A stretch of 32,768 bases of DNA. It comes from Oxalobacter formigenes. Lineage in GTDB: Bacteria > Pseudomonadota > Gammaproteobacteria > Burkholderiales > Burkholderiaceae_D. Numbering within the stretch: position 1 is the first letter of the stretch; each line of letters begins with the position of its first letter. The notes below the pieces were generated by a model. The model had not been told where the DNA came from and made no database searches. It saw only the letters and a program-made list of their open reading frames with translations. Below are positions 1 through 8,491 of the stretch, piece by piece. The position numbers were made by a program, and so were the translations under genes. The DNA is taken from assembly GCA_019424645.1 (NCBI GenBank), contig JAHYZB010000067.1:1845-34612 (forward strand). The letters are read 5' to 3'.

Positions 1-2
1 TT

Positions 3-431
3 GAAGTGACCGTCTGGTTGGAGCGGCAACTGGAACGCTATCGGGAAAACGGTTTCGGCCTGATGGCAGTCATATTGAAAACAACAAATGAACTGATCGG
101 GCAAACAGGCATTACTTTGCAGGACTGGAATGGCCGTCAGGTTCCTGAAATAGGCTATATCTTCAACAAAGCATTCTGGCAGAAGGGTTATGCAATCGAA
201 GCCGCTTCAGCCTGCAAGCAATACGCTTTTGAATCACTGGGGTTGGCGGAAGTGTATTCCATCATACGGGACAATAACATCCCGTCCCAAAAAGTGGCTA
301 CCAGAAATGGCATGAAAAAGATCGGGGAGACAATCAAGTTTTACTATAACGTACACATGCCTCACACCATTTACCGGATCACCCGAGACGAATACCAGAA
401 CAGTAATCAGGATTTTCTGGAAGAGAAATAA
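3..431 (+). CDS. GNAT-family N-acetyltransferase, RimJ/RimL type (5' end outside window)
   Basis: Acetyl-CoA-dependent acetyltransferase of the RimJ/RimL-like GNAT group, which acetylates an amino group on a protein N-terminus or a small molecule; the substrate cannot be told. The reading frame is open to the window edge, and family members are roughly 170-180 residues, so about 30-40 N-terminal residues are missing. Visible signs are the strand and turn 'ELIGQTGITLQ', the core 'EIGYIFNKAFWQKGYAIEA' (the GNAT motif A region, where the usual Q/RxxGxG/A loop reads WQKGYA) and the late motif 'NIPSQKVATRNGMKKIGE', typical of the family. The GTG at 6 is probably internal. The last 25 bases overlap the 3' end of a convergent gene. 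Confidence 0.85.
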   Translation, partial: EVTVWLERQLERYRENGFGLMAVILKTTNELIGQTGITLQDWNGRQVPEIGYIFNKAFWQKGYAIEAASACKQYAFESLGLAEVYSIIRDNNIPSQKVATRNGMKKIGETIKFYYNVHMPHTIYRITRDEYQNSNQDFLEEK

Positions 432-703
432 GCGGCGCTGTGTTCCCGGCAGCAGAAAATTTTTCCGGAATGTTCCAGTGCTTCCGAATCCGGAATATAA
501 ATTCCGCATTCTTCACAACAGACCATATGTTCTACTTCGCCCCGCCGCTGAATATGGGGATGTGGAGAAGGTGAAGTATTCTGGAATGGATTCTCGCCAT
601 GCTGGAAATTCTGCCTGATGATGAAAATACGGGAACTGCGCCGCAATTTGGCAATAATTGCAGCGATGACCAAAGCGATAATCAGTAACCACATCCATCC
701 CAT
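407..703 (-). CDS. PP0621-family small membrane-anchored zinc-ribbon-like protein
   Basis: Protein of about 98 residues with one N-terminal membrane helix (WMWLLIIALVIAAIIAKL), a variable linker, and a C-terminal cysteine motif: CCEEC, then about 20 residues on, CCREH. The layout matches the uncharacterised PP0621 family of beta- and gammaproteobacteria; the Cys/His set probably binds one zinc. Function is unknown. I prefer the ATG at 703 because GGGAG lies seven bases upstream. A GTG at 727 in the same frame would add eight residues before the helix. The gene is convergent with the GNAT gene and overlaps it by 25 bases, and it is divergent from yggS. Family assignment is from memory of the motif layout. 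Confidence 0.72.
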   Translation of the reverse strand: MGWMWLLIIALVIAAIIAKLRRSSRIFIIRQNFQHGENPFQNTSPSPHPHIQRRGEVEHMVCCEECGIYIPDSEALEHSGKIFCCREHSAAYFSSRKS

Positions 704-786
704 TTCCAGTCTCCCAAACAAAGTCACTTGTCCAATAAAGTGGCTTTAACATCATTTACGACAATGATTAATTTAGTCTTCGTCTT

Positions 787-792
787 TATAAT
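787..792 (+). promoter_or_regulatory. Possible -10 element for yggS
   Basis: A perfect TATAAT lies in an AT-rich stretch 44 bases before the yggS ATG. No convincing -35 is placed 16-18 bases upstream, so this is only a candidate. Confidence 0.35.
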
Positions 793-836
793 GAAAGCAA
801 AACAATATTGAGTCTATCACATTGAAGTTCTCAATC

Positions 837-1544
837 ATGACCGACATTACAAACCATTTACAAACTATTACCAAAAATATTGAGGTAGCTGCCAGCAACG
901 CCAATCGTGATCCCCATACGGTTCATCTGCTCGCCGTTTCCAAAACCCGGCCGCCTGAAGATATTCTTGAGGCAGCAAAAGCGGGACAACTCGCTTTCGG
1001 TGAAAACTATGAGCAGGAAGCCGTGTCCAAAATCAGGGCTATTCGCCAGTCCCGTCCAGATCTCAGGCTGGAATGGCATTTTATCGGACCGATCCAGAGC
1101 AACAAAACGCGTTCGATTGCCGAACATTTCGACTGGGTTCATTCAGTGGACAGGGAAAAAATCGCACGACGCCTCTCCGAACAGCGGCCGGAAAATCTTG
1201 CACCACTGAATATCTGCCTTCAAGTCAACATCAGCAAGGAAAAAACCAAAAGTGGTGTATTGCCTGAAGAAGTGCCTGCTCTGGCAAAAGCGATTTCCGC
1301 GATGCCGAACCTGAGGTTGCGCGGCCTGATGGCTATCCCCGAACCGGAAACCGATCCGGTAAAACAACGTGAACCTTTTGCCGCCATGAAAGCCCTGTTT
1401 GACCAGCTGGTTCAGTCAGGATACGACGTAGATACCTTGTCCATGGGCATGTCGGACGATATGGAAACCGCCATACAGGAGGGCGCAACAACAGTACGTA
1501 TCGGCACAGCCATTTTTGGAAAAAGAAGTTATCCGGACAAGTAA
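837..1544 (+). CDS. yggS: YggS-family pyridoxal phosphate homeostasis protein (PLPHP)
   Basis: Cytosolic PLP-binding protein of the YggS/PROSC family. It has no known enzymatic reaction; it buffers free pyridoxal phosphate and affects vitamin B6 and amino-acid pools. The fold is a TIM barrel similar to the N-terminal domain of alanine racemase. The PLP lysine is seen in 'LLAVSKTRP' (Lys36), followed by 'FGENYEQE', 'WHFIGPIQSNK', 'LRGLMAIPEP', 'LSMGMSDDMETAI' and the phosphate-binding end 'TTVRIGTAIFGKR'. About 235 residues is the normal length. I chose the ATG at 837; a TTG at 822 would add five residues. It is often next to proC, but here the neighbours are the PP0621 gene (divergent) and yqjK (convergent). 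Confidence 0.93.
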   Translation: MTDITNHLQTITKNIEVAASNANRDPHTVHLLAVSKTRPPEDILEAAKAGQLAFGENYEQEAVSKIRAIRQSRPDLRLEWHFIGPIQSNKTRSIAEHFDWVHSVDREKIARRLSEQRPENLAPLNICLQVNISKEKTKSGVLPEEVPALAKAISAMPNLRLRGLMAIPEPETDPVKQREPFAAMKALFDQLVQSGYDVDTLSMGMSDDMETAIQEGATTVRIGTAIFGKRSYPDK

Positions 1545-1560
1545 TGACCGGACAAATTTT

Positions 1561-1584
1561 TAAGCCGCCACAGCTTATTTTTTT
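1561..1584 (+). terminator. Possible weak terminator after yggS
   Basis: A five-base-pair stem (TAAGC/GCTTA) with a seven-base loop is followed by seven Ts. It overlaps the stop codon of convergent yqjK. The stem is short, so efficiency is doubtful. Confidence 0.4.
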
Positions 1585-1901
1585 CGTCTGGCAAGAAAAC
1601 CGAGCACGAATGTCAGAACCGGCTTGAACCGGCGCCAGGTCTTGAACAGGACTGTCGCGGAAACGGCCCATGAAATGATGCGGCGGGGGCGCAACGCCAG
1701 CAAAGTCAGAATAACCGGCGCGATAACTAGAGGGTTTTTCTTGATCTTGTTAAAACCGCTCAGAAACCCGAGGCCTTTTGACACTATATCCGGCATCTGA
1801 AAAAGCGAAAGCGTCTCAACCGCCAGTTTCTCGCGCAACAGGGCACTTTGAACCAGCAGTTCTGCCTTACGTTTCGTCATTTTATTGGATGAGTCAGCCA
1901 T
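1575..1901 (-). CDS. yqjK: YqjK-like protein
   Basis: Small basic protein of 108 residues. It has an N-terminal charged helix (KMTKRKAELLVQSALLREKLA), a central hydrophobic stretch (PLVIAPVILTLLALRPRRI) and a second moderately hydrophobic segment, ending in basic RRKK. Size, composition and position as third gene after yqjD and yqjE match the YqjK family; no biochemical function is established. It lies 18 bases downstream of yqjE and is very likely in the same transcript. Confidence 0.78.
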   Translation of the reverse strand: MADSSNKMTKRKAELLVQSALLREKLAVETLSLFQMPDIVSKGLGFLSGFNKIKKNPLVIAPVILTLLALRPRRIISWAVSATVLFKTWRRFKPVLTFVLGFLARRKK

Positions 1902-1919
1902 CGGATCTGGATAATTTGT

Positions 1920-2285
1920 TTATGCTGAAGGCGTCAGACGATCGATATCTTTTGCTATTTCCTGACACGTCATTGCCAGCATCTTCGGCTTTCTGGCAAA
2001 GCTTTTCTTCACTCCGATAGCGATTCCAAGAGTGACCAGAGCGAAAAAGACAATCAGGCCGACCATGGCAGGTATCCGGTAGGATTCCCAACAAAGGACG
2101 ATGATCAGAATAACGGCAAGCAATATCGTCAGTGCAAGGCAAAAGAGACCCGCGAGTGATAACAACAGGTAAGTGAGAAGACGGGTCCATTCCTCTTCCA
2201 CTTCAATTGAAATCAGCTCAAAACGTGTCTTCAGGATGGCAAGTACAGTACCCACCACCCTGACAAAAGAATCGCCCAATGCCAT
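1920..2285 (-). CDS. yqjE: YqjE-like inner-membrane protein (phage-holin-like family)
   Basis: Protein of 121 residues with an amphipathic N-terminus (VVGTVLAILKTRFELISIEVEEE cut short: residues 10-32) and two membrane helices at about 38-64 and 70-92, ending in a charged tail. The pattern 'LLLSLAGLFCLALTILLAVI' followed by 'RIPAMVGLIVFFALVTLGI' is characteristic of the YqjE/holin-X group, which despite its name is a chromosomal membrane protein seen with yqjD. It lies 16 bases after yqjD, in the same operon. The family is linked to stationary phase and ribosome or membrane association through its partner YqjD; its own role is unknown. Confidence 0.82.
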   Translation of the reverse strand: MALGDSFVRVVGTVLAILKTRFELISIEVEEEWTRLLTYLLLSLAGLFCLALTILLAVILIIVLCWESYRIPAMVGLIVFFALVTLGIAIGVKKSFARKPKMLAMTCQEIAKDIDRLTPSA

Positions 2286-2301
2286 AAGCTATCCGAAAAT
2301 T

Positions 2302-2622
2302 TTATTTTTTACGAGCAATCAGGATGCCGACAAGCACACCGACGGCAGCAACGATACCGGCCGCTTTCCACGGATTTTCCTTGACATATTCTGCTGTACA
2401 GACCGCCGCATCTTTGGCTTTCGTAACAACAATGTCTTCCAGTTCGCCCAGAGCGAATTTGGCATCAACAAGTGTCGATTCCAGTTTCTTCTTGGCACTC
2501 TGGTAGGTTTCGCTTCCCTGATGTGTACTGTTTTCCAGTACTTTTTCAGCATCGTTGATGATCGATTTCAGGCTTCCCATCAGTTTATTACCGGATTGTC
2601 CTGCATTTTCCAGAATTTCCAT
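2302..2622 (-). CDS. yqjD: DUF883 family protein, YqjD/ElaB-like
   Basis: Protein of 106 residues in the DUF883 (YqjD/ElaB/YgaM) family. In E. coli these are C-tail-anchored inner-membrane proteins induced in stationary phase; YqjD binds ribosomes. The N-terminal about 80 residues are a charged helical coil (AEKVLENST, SAKKKLEST), followed by the family signature 'VKENPWKAAGIVAAVGVLVG' and a short basic tail ARKK. The ATG is preceded by a strong AGGGAGGAA ribosome-binding site. It is the first gene of the yqjD-yqjE-yqjK set. In enterobacteria these genes are under RpoS; that is not visible here. Confidence 0.9.
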   Translation of the reverse strand: MEILENAGQSGNKLMGSLKSIINDAEKVLENSTHQGSETYQSAKKKLESTLVDAKFALGELEDIVVTKAKDAAVCTAEYVKENPWKAAGIVAAVGVLVGILIARKK

Positions 2623-2673
2623 ATTCTTTCCTCCCTTTTAACTTATGTAAAAAGTGTATTTCGACAATGAATA

Positions 2674-2702
2674 ATTTAACAGACAAGCACGACAATTGCC
2701 AA
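2674..2702 (-). promoter_or_regulatory. Candidate promoter for yqjD-yqjE-yqjK
   Basis: Read on the minus strand, TTGGCA (2702-2697) and TTAAAT (2679-2674) are 17 bases apart. The -35 is close to consensus; the -10 matches at four of six positions. It lies between the ubiA stop and the yqjD ribosome-binding site, so a promoter here is plausible. Confidence 0.42.
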
Positions 2703-2731
2703 AACTTTATGCGTTTTTCATAGGATAAACC

Positions 2732-3610
2732 TTAACGTAACGCATAGTCCAGTGCAATGCCGAGGAATATAAACGCACCCAGCCAGTTATTGTGACGAAA
2801 TGCGAGAAAACAGCCATTCCTGTCGCGTTTTCTGATCAGTGTGTAATGGTAAACCGCGCATAAAACAGCCAGCGACCAGCCCAAGACAAACCATTTTCCC
2901 AGACCGGCGCCGATTCCTGCGAGCAACACGATGATGAGCATCATGAAATAACAAGTCATCACCGCTATCACATCATACCAGCCGAAGGTAATAGCAGACG
3001 TGCAAATCCCGATTTTCAGATCGTCGTCACGATCGACCATAGCGTATTCAGTATCGTATGCCAATGCCCAGAAGATATTAGCCAATAACAAAAACCATGC
3101 GATCAGCGGCACATTATTTTGCACGGCGGCAAACGCCATTGGAATGCCGAATCCGAAAGCGATCCCGAGATAAGCCTGAGGCAATGCGAAAAAACGTTTG
3201 AACAACGGATAGGTGGCCGCCACGACAAGAGCCATGACGGACAAACCGATAGTCAGCCAATTCAGCGTCAGGACCAGCAAAAAGGCTAAAAACGCCAATA
3301 CCCCGGCGACATAGATGGCTTCGACCGGTTTCAGTTTTCCTGACGTTATCGGGCGATCTGCTGTTCTTTTGACGTATTTGTCGAAATCCCTGTCGGCAAA
3401 ATCGTTGATGGCACAGCCGGCCGACCGCATCAACACCGTACCAAGGACGAAAACGACGACCACATACCAGTCAGGTCTGCCGTGCGCAGCGATCCAGAGG
3501 GCACATAAAGTGGGCCACAACAGCAACAGGGAACCGACCGGCTTGTCGAGACGCACAAGACGCAAATACAGCGTAAACCGGTTTTCCAAAACTTCAGATT
3601 GTGTGGTCAT
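2732..3610 (-). CDS. ubiA: 4-hydroxybenzoate polyprenyltransferase UbiA
   Basis: Integral inner-membrane prenyltransferase that joins a polyprenyl diphosphate to 4-hydroxybenzoate, the first membrane step of ubiquinone synthesis. At 292 residues it has the normal length. Both Mg-diphosphate aspartate motifs are present: 'NDFADRDFD' (Asn69-Asp77) and 'DTEYAMVDRDDD' (Asp186-Asp197), along with 'KRTADRPITSG' after the first. Several membrane helices are evident. The start at 3610 gives 'RFTLYLRLVRLDKPVGSLLLL', the usual N-terminus. It is 40 bases downstream of recG on the same strand and may be co-transcribed with it. An intact ubiA implies ubiquinone-type quinone synthesis even if the organism is largely anaerobic. 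Confidence 0.95.
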   Translation of the reverse strand: MTTQSEVLENRFTLYLRLVRLDKPVGSLLLLWPTLCALWIAAHGRPDWYVVVVFVLGTVLMRSAGCAINDFADRDFDKYVKRTADRPITSGKLKPVEAIYVAGVLAFLAFLLVLTLNWLTIGLSVMALVVAATYPLFKRFFALPQAYLGIAFGFGIPMAFAAVQNNVPLIAWFLLLANIFWALAYDTEYAMVDRDDDLKIGICTSAITFGWYDVIAVMTCYFMMLIIVLLAGIGAGLGKWFVLGWSLAVLCAVYHYTLIRKRDRNGCFLAFRHNNWLGAFIFLGIALDYALR

Positions 3611-3650
3611 TACTTGGCAAGCGCAATTGAATTGATAAATTGATCCCCGA

Positions 3651-5693
3651 TCAAACGTTCAGGTATTCTTCCCTGTAATCCAGCCAGCGTGCAAGATGTT
3701 TCGAAATAATTGTATCGCTGTCAGGCAATTTGCCGTTTAACAGCTCTTCGGCAAGCGCTGCCGCTTTTTCGATCAGATCGCCATCTTTTTCCAGATCGGC
3801 AAAACGAAGCATAGCCTGTCCTGACTGGCGAGCGCCCAGGAATTCTCCCGGCCCCCTGATTTCCAGATCACGTTGCGAGATAACGAACCCGTCATTCGTT
3901 TCACGCATGGTCATGAGCCTTTTCTTTGCTGTGTCGCCCAAAGGCCTCTGGTACATCAGAAGACAGACACTGTCGGTGCTTCCCCGACCGACACGTCCCC
4001 GCAACTGGTGAAGCTGCGACAGGCCGAAGCGTTCCGCATGCTCGATAATCATCAGAGATGCATTCGGGACGTCCACGCCGACTTCGATAACCGTTGTCGC
4101 GACAAGCACATGAATCCGTTTTTCCAGAAAATCCGTCATGACCGCCTGCTTTTCTGCTGCTTTCATCCGCCCGTGTATCAGTCCCACAGACAATTCTTTC
4201 AATGCTTCCGTCAGAATGGCATGCGTTTCGACCGCCGTTTGCAACTGCAAGGCTTCAGACTCTTCAATCAGCGGACAAACCCAGTAAACCTGCCGTTCAC
4301 CCAATGTCGCGGCATGAATCCGCTCAATGACCTCATCACGGCGCGCCTGATCAATCAGGCGCGTCACAACCGGTTTTCTGCCCGGAGGAAGCTTTGCGAT
4401 AACGGAAACGTCCAGATCGGCATAAAAAGTCATCGCCAGCGTTCTGGGAATCGGGGTCGCACTCATCATCAGCTGATGAGGGATAACCGAATCGGTATTT
4501 TCCCCCTTGTTTCTCAACACAAGCCGCTGTCCAACACCGAAACGATGCTGTTCATCGATAATAGCCAGCCCCAGATTGGCAAAACGGACACTCTCCTGAA
4601 TCAGGGCATGCGTCCCGACAATGAATTGCGCCTGCCCCGACCCGATTAAAGACAATATCTCTTCCTTCGCCTTCTTTTTCATGCTGCCGTTGAGCCAGAC
4701 AACAGAGATGCCCAAAGGCTCCATCCACTCATTCAGGCGCTGGAAATGCTGCTCGGCCAGGATTTCCGTCGGAGCCATCATCGCCACCTGAAAACCGTTA
4801 TCGATGGCATGACAGGCCGCAATCGCGGCTACTACCGTTTTGCCACTGCCGACGTCACCCTGAAGCAAACGCTGCATCGGATAGGCCTTCACAAGATCTT
4901 CCCGGATTTCGGCAACCACTTTCTCCTGTTCGTCCGTCAGGATAAAAGGCAAACTCCGGATGAATTCTTTTGTCAGTGAACCGGGCCCTTTCATGACATT
5001 CGATTTTTGACGCCGCCGCGCGATTTGGGCACGCCTCATCGACAGTTGCTGCGCCAGAAGTTCGTCAAACTTCATACGTTCCCAGGCCGGATGAGTACGA
5101 TCAAGCAAGATACTTTCATCCGCATTGGCCGGCGGATTGTGCAAATAACGAATGGACTTTTCAAACCCGGGTAAATCCAGTTTGTTCAAAAGCGCATCAG
5201 GCAATGTATCCGAAAGATCGACCTTATCCAATGCCTCATGAATCGCCTTGCGCAAAAAATTCTGGGAAACCCCTTCGCTCGTGGGATAAACAGGGGTCAG
5301 TGCATCGGGAAGAGGCGTGTTTTCATCGACGATTTTATAGACCGGATGGACCATTTCCATACCGTTGAAACCCTGTCTCAGTTCACCTCGCACCCGAATC
5401 CGTTTCCCGACTGCAAACTGCTTTTGCTGGCTGCCGTAAAAGTGCAGAAAACGCAAAACAAGCTGGTTTGCACCATCTGAAATGAAAACGACGAGTTGCC
5501 GCCGTGGCCGGTACTGGATTTCGGATAAAGTGACGATTCCCTCGGTCTGGATATGGCCGATCCGGCGAAACATGGCCTCGGAGAGACCGGTCAATTTCGT
5601 CTCATCCTCATAACGGGAGGGCAAATGAAGAACCAGCTCCATATCCGTATGGATACCGAGACGTGCCAGTTTGCCGGTATTCGTTTTATTCAA
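3651..5693 (-). CDS. recG: ATP-dependent DNA helicase RecG
   Basis: Double-stranded DNA translocase that regresses stalled replication forks and processes Holliday junctions and R-loops. An N-terminal wedge/OB domain (about residues 50-150, 'IQTEGIVTLSEIQYRPRRQ') is followed by the two RecA-like lobes: Walker A 'LQGDVGSGKTVVAA', box 'IIDEQHRFGVGQR', motif III 'MMSATPIPRTLAMT', and lobe 2 with 'ATTVIEVGVDVPNASLM' and 'QLHQLRGRVGRG'. The C-terminal 'RDLEIRGPGEFLGARQSG' is typical. At 680 residues it is full length. The start is a TTG at 5693: an in-frame stop lies eight codons upstream with no ATG between, and the next internal ATG would cut into the conserved 'LVLHLPSRYED'. Divergent from malQ. 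Confidence 0.96.
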   Translation of the reverse strand: MNKTNTGKLARLGIHTDMELVLHLPSRYEDETKLTGLSEAMFRRIGHIQTEGIVTLSEIQYRPRRQLVVFISDGANQLVLRFLHFYGSQQKQFAVGKRIRVRGELRQGFNGMEMVHPVYKIVDENTPLPDALTPVYPTSEGVSQNFLRKAIHEALDKVDLSDTLPDALLNKLDLPGFEKSIRYLHNPPANADESILLDRTHPAWERMKFDELLAQQLSMRRAQIARRRQKSNVMKGPGSLTKEFIRSLPFILTDEQEKVVAEIREDLVKAYPMQRLLQGDVGSGKTVVAAIAACHAIDNGFQVAMMAPTEILAEQHFQRLNEWMEPLGISVVWLNGSMKKKAKEEILSLIGSGQAQFIVGTHALIQESVRFANLGLAIIDEQHRFGVGQRLVLRNKGENTDSVIPHQLMMSATPIPRTLAMTFYADLDVSVIAKLPPGRKPVVTRLIDQARRDEVIERIHAATLGERQVYWVCPLIEESEALQLQTAVETHAILTEALKELSVGLIHGRMKAAEKQAVMTDFLEKRIHVLVATTVIEVGVDVPNASLMIIEHAERFGLSQLHQLRGRVGRGSTDSVCLLMYQRPLGDTAKKRLMTMRETNDGFVISQRDLEIRGPGEFLGARQSGQAMLRFADLEKDGDLIEKAAALAEELLNGKLPDSDTIISKHLARWLDYREEYLNV

Positions 5694-5831
5694 ATCGCCT
5701 GTCCGAAGAGATGATTACTTTGTCCAATTTTAAAAGACGGCTTTCAAAATCCGTATGAGAATAGTTTAATCCGTTATCATAAGCATTGATTTTATATTGT
5801 TCCCGAACGGATTCAAAAATTTGATCCATTT

Positions 5832-7340
5832 ATGAAACTGACACGGAAAAGCGGCATTCTTCTTCATCCTACCTCTCTACCGGGCCCATACGGTTGTGGC
5901 GATCTGGGAAGCGAAGCTTATAATTTCGTCAACTGGCTGGTATCAGCGCGTCAATCTTTATGGCAAATGCTACCCCTGGGTGACATTGGCGCAGGCAACT
6001 CCCCCTATATGAGCCCTTCCGCATTCGGTGGGAACGTTCTTTTGATCAGCCTCGAAAAATGCCGTGACGCCGGATGGCTGAAGAGTGAAGAACTGGTCCC
6101 TGATTCTGTTTTCGAAACAGCTCGTGTCAATTATCCGGCGGTTTCGCTTTACAAGATTGAACGCCTGAAACTGGCATCGAAACGTTTTTTTGAATTGGCA
6201 GAAAAAGGTTCGCTGGAATCCTTTCTCGATTTTTGCAAAAAAACTGCTTTCTGGCTCGATAATTACGCCCTTTTCAAATCCATTACCGAAACCTACAAAA
6301 CTGAAGAGTCCGGCTGGCAGACATGGCCAAAACCACTCGCGCAACGCGACAAACAGGCATTGTCCGCATTTGCAGACAGTCATGCTGAAGCAATACGCTT
6401 CTGGAAATTCTGCCAATGGTGTTTTCACGAACAATGGACTGCCCTGCATGCTTATTGCCATTCAAGAGATATCGATATCATTGGCGACGTTCCGATTTTC
6501 GTTTCATTGAACAGTGCCGATGTCTGGGCCAATCCGGAACTGTTTGAACTGGACGCGGCCGGTTTTCCCACTGCCGTTGCCGGTGTCCCACCTGACAAAT
6601 TCAGCGATACCGGTCAGCATTGGGGCAATCCCCTTTATCGATGGAAGATACATGCCAGAACCGGCTACGACTGGTGGACCCGTCGCCTGAAATACATGCT
6701 TGAACTGTACGACATGGTTCGGATCGACCATTTCCGTGGCTTTCAGGCTTACTGGGCCATTCCTGCCGAAGCAAAAAAACCGTCAGAAGGCCAATGGCTG
6801 CCGGGACCGGGAGAATCTTTTTTCGACGCCCTGCAAAAAGAATTCGGATCACTCGGCTTCATAGCGGAAGACCTCGGAGTCATCACACCGGCAGTCAACG
6901 AATTGAGAAAAAAATACGAACTGCCCGGTATGCGTATCCTGCAATTTGCATTCGACCACAACCCTGACAATCCTTATCTCCCCCACAATTACAAGCCGGA
7001 TACCGTCGTCTATACCGGCACGCACGATAACGATACTGCCCGGGGCTGGTGGAATTCGCTTTCCGAATGGGACAGGGATTTTGCACGCCGCTACCTCTCA
7101 GTCAGTGGAGACTGGATACAGTGGGACCTGATCCGTTCAGCCTGGTCGTCAACGGCGGCATTTTCATTGACTCCTTATCAGGATATTCTGGGACTTTGCT
7201 CACAGGCAAGGATGAATACGCCGGGGGACAGCACCGGGGCGTGGGGATGGCGTTTTACCTGGAATCAGGTTGAAGGCTGGTATTCTGAATTTCTTGCCCA
7301 AATGACAGAAATATACGGACGCACTTATTCTCCCCATTAA
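5832..7340 (+). CDS. malQ: 4-alpha-glucanotransferase (amylomaltase), GH77
   Basis: Cytosolic enzyme that moves alpha-1,4-glucan segments between maltodextrins, releasing glucose; used in maltodextrin or glycogen metabolism. It is the short bacterial form (502 residues, like that of Thermus). Family motifs run from 'SGILLHPTSLPGPYGCGDLG' at the start to the catalytic set: nucleophile Asp299 in 'MVRIDHFRG', acid/base Glu346 in 'IAEDLG', and Asp399 in 'TGTHDNDTARGWW'. 'WQMLPLG', 'GNSPYMSPSAFGGN' and 'GVPPDKFS' are also present. It sits alone between recG and queA with no other glycogen or maltose gene in the window. The upstream gap (5694-5831) is shared with divergent recG and holds no clear promoter. 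Confidence 0.96.
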   Translation: MKLTRKSGILLHPTSLPGPYGCGDLGSEAYNFVNWLVSARQSLWQMLPLGDIGAGNSPYMSPSAFGGNVLLISLEKCRDAGWLKSEELVPDSVFETARVNYPAVSLYKIERLKLASKRFFELAEKGSLESFLDFCKKTAFWLDNYALFKSITETYKTEESGWQTWPKPLAQRDKQALSAFADSHAEAIRFWKFCQWCFHEQWTALHAYCHSRDIDIIGDVPIFVSLNSADVWANPELFELDAAGFPTAVAGVPPDKFSDTGQHWGNPLYRWKIHARTGYDWWTRRLKYMLELYDMVRIDHFRGFQAYWAIPAEAKKPSEGQWLPGPGESFFDALQKEFGSLGFIAEDLGVITPAVNELRKKYELPGMRILQFAFDHNPDNPYLPHNYKPDTVVYTGTHDNDTARGWWNSLSEWDRDFARRYLSVSGDWIQWDLIRSAWSSTAAFSLTPYQDILGLCSQARMNTPGDSTGAWGWRFTWNQVEGWYSEFLAQMTEIYGRTYSPH

Positions 7341-7408
7341 ACCCGGATATACTGTCGACTTCCTGAAAACCTTTTGTTTTTTATTCATTTAGGCTATTGA
7401 AGTAAACA

Positions 7409-8455
7409 ATGGCCTGTTTTGGCATGTATACACTTTCCGATTTCGATTTTGAATTACCAGAGGAATTAATTGCACAATTCCCTTTACCTGAGCGTAGCGC
7501 TTCACGTCTGTTGCTCGTTGACGAGAAAAAAATCGCCGATTCCCGTTTTTATCAACTGATAGACAATCTGTCTGAAGGCGACCTGCTTGTTTTCAACAAC
7601 ACCAAGGTATTGAAAGCCCGCTTTTTCGGCTCAAAAGCCTCTGGCGGAAAAATTGAAATCCTGATTGAACGCATTCTCGATAACCAGAGAGCACTGGCCA
7701 AAATCAGAGCATCCAAATCCCCGAAAGCCGACAGCGTCATCCGCATTGATGATGAAATCGACGTTACCGTCACAGGCAGGGATGGCGAATTCTTTATTCT
7801 GCAATTTCGTTCCGATATCTTCAAAATACTGGAAGAACACGGCCATCTTCCTTTGCCACCCTACATTGAAAGGGCAGCCGATTCTTTCGATGAAAAGCGT
7901 TACCAGACCGTTTTCGCCAGAGAATTGGGCGCGGTTGCCGCACCAACTGCCGGATTGCATTTCGATGACGAATTGATGGAAAAACTCCGGCAAAAGGGTG
8001 TGCGTTTCGCCTATCTGACCCTTCATGTCGGTGCAGGTACTTTCCAGCCCGTGCGCAGTGAAAACCTGTCAGAACACCAGATGCATACCGAGTGGTACAC
8101 CATTCCCGAAGAAACCGTCGAGGCTGTCAAAACCGCGCAACAAGGCAAACACAAGGTTGTCGGTGTGGGCACTACCAGTCTTCGTGCACTGGAATCCGCA
8201 TCACAAACGGGCCAATTGAAAGCCGGCAGTAACGAAACATCGCTTTTCATCACCCCGGGCTATCAGTTCCAGACAGTCGATCACCTGATCACGAATTTCC
8301 ATTTGCCGAAATCGACCCTGCTCATGCTGGTTTCCGCTTTTGCCGGATACGACCTGATCAAAAAAGCTTACGCGCATGCCATTGCCGAAAAATACCGTTT
8401 TTTCAGCTATGGCGACGCCATGCTGCTGAAATGCATTTCCCATAAAAACGGCTGA
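7409..8455 (+). CDS. queA: tRNA preQ1(34) S-adenosylmethionine ribosyltransferase-isomerase QueA
   Basis: Transfers and isomerises the ribosyl group of S-adenosylmethionine onto preQ1 at tRNA position 34, giving epoxyqueuosine; a cytosolic step of queuosine biosynthesis. Characteristic stretches are 'DFDFELPEELIAQFPLPERSASRLL', shown here only in part (residues 9-33), 'LLVFNNTKVLKARFFGSK', 'HLPLPPYI', 'VAAPTAGLHFD', 'LHVGAGTFQPV', 'VGTTSLRALES' and 'LITNFHLPKSTLLMLV'. Homologues usually begin at the second Met (7424); the ATG at 7409 has the better upstream GAAG, so the start is uncertain by five residues. tgt follows 36 bases downstream, so two consecutive queuosine enzymes are paired. Confidence 0.95.
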   Translation: MACFGMYTLSDFDFELPEELIAQFPLPERSASRLLLVDEKKIADSRFYQLIDNLSEGDLLVFNNTKVLKARFFGSKASGGKIEILIERILDNQRALAKIRASKSPKADSVIRIDDEIDVTVTGRDGEFFILQFRSDIFKILEEHGHLPLPPYIERAADSFDEKRYQTVFARELGAVAAPTAGLHFDDELMEKLRQKGVRFAYLTLHVGAGTFQPVRSENLSEHQMHTEWYTIPEETVEAVKTAQQGKHKVVGVGTTSLRALESASQTGQLKAGSNETSLFITPGYQFQTVDHLITNFHLPKSTLLMLVSAFAGYDLIKKAYAHAIAEKYRFFSYGDAMLLKCISHKNG

Positions 8456-8491
8456 GCCGATTATTCACCATTGCAACCGGGAATCAGACAC

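Noticed and set aside
2173..2670. Plus-strand ORF of 165 codons across yqjD and yqjE
   Set aside because: It overlaps two well-supported minus-strand genes of known families; low-complexity translation without a family match.
3873..4649. Long plus-strand ORF (258 codons) within recG
   Set aside because: It is the antisense shadow of conserved recG helicase motifs, has no ribosome-binding site, and its protein has no recognisable fold.
5740..5831. Separated ATCCGT/ACGGAT half-sites between recG and malQ, considered as an operator
   Set aside because: The spacing is large and there is no third copy or regulator gene nearby; chance is the simpler explanation.
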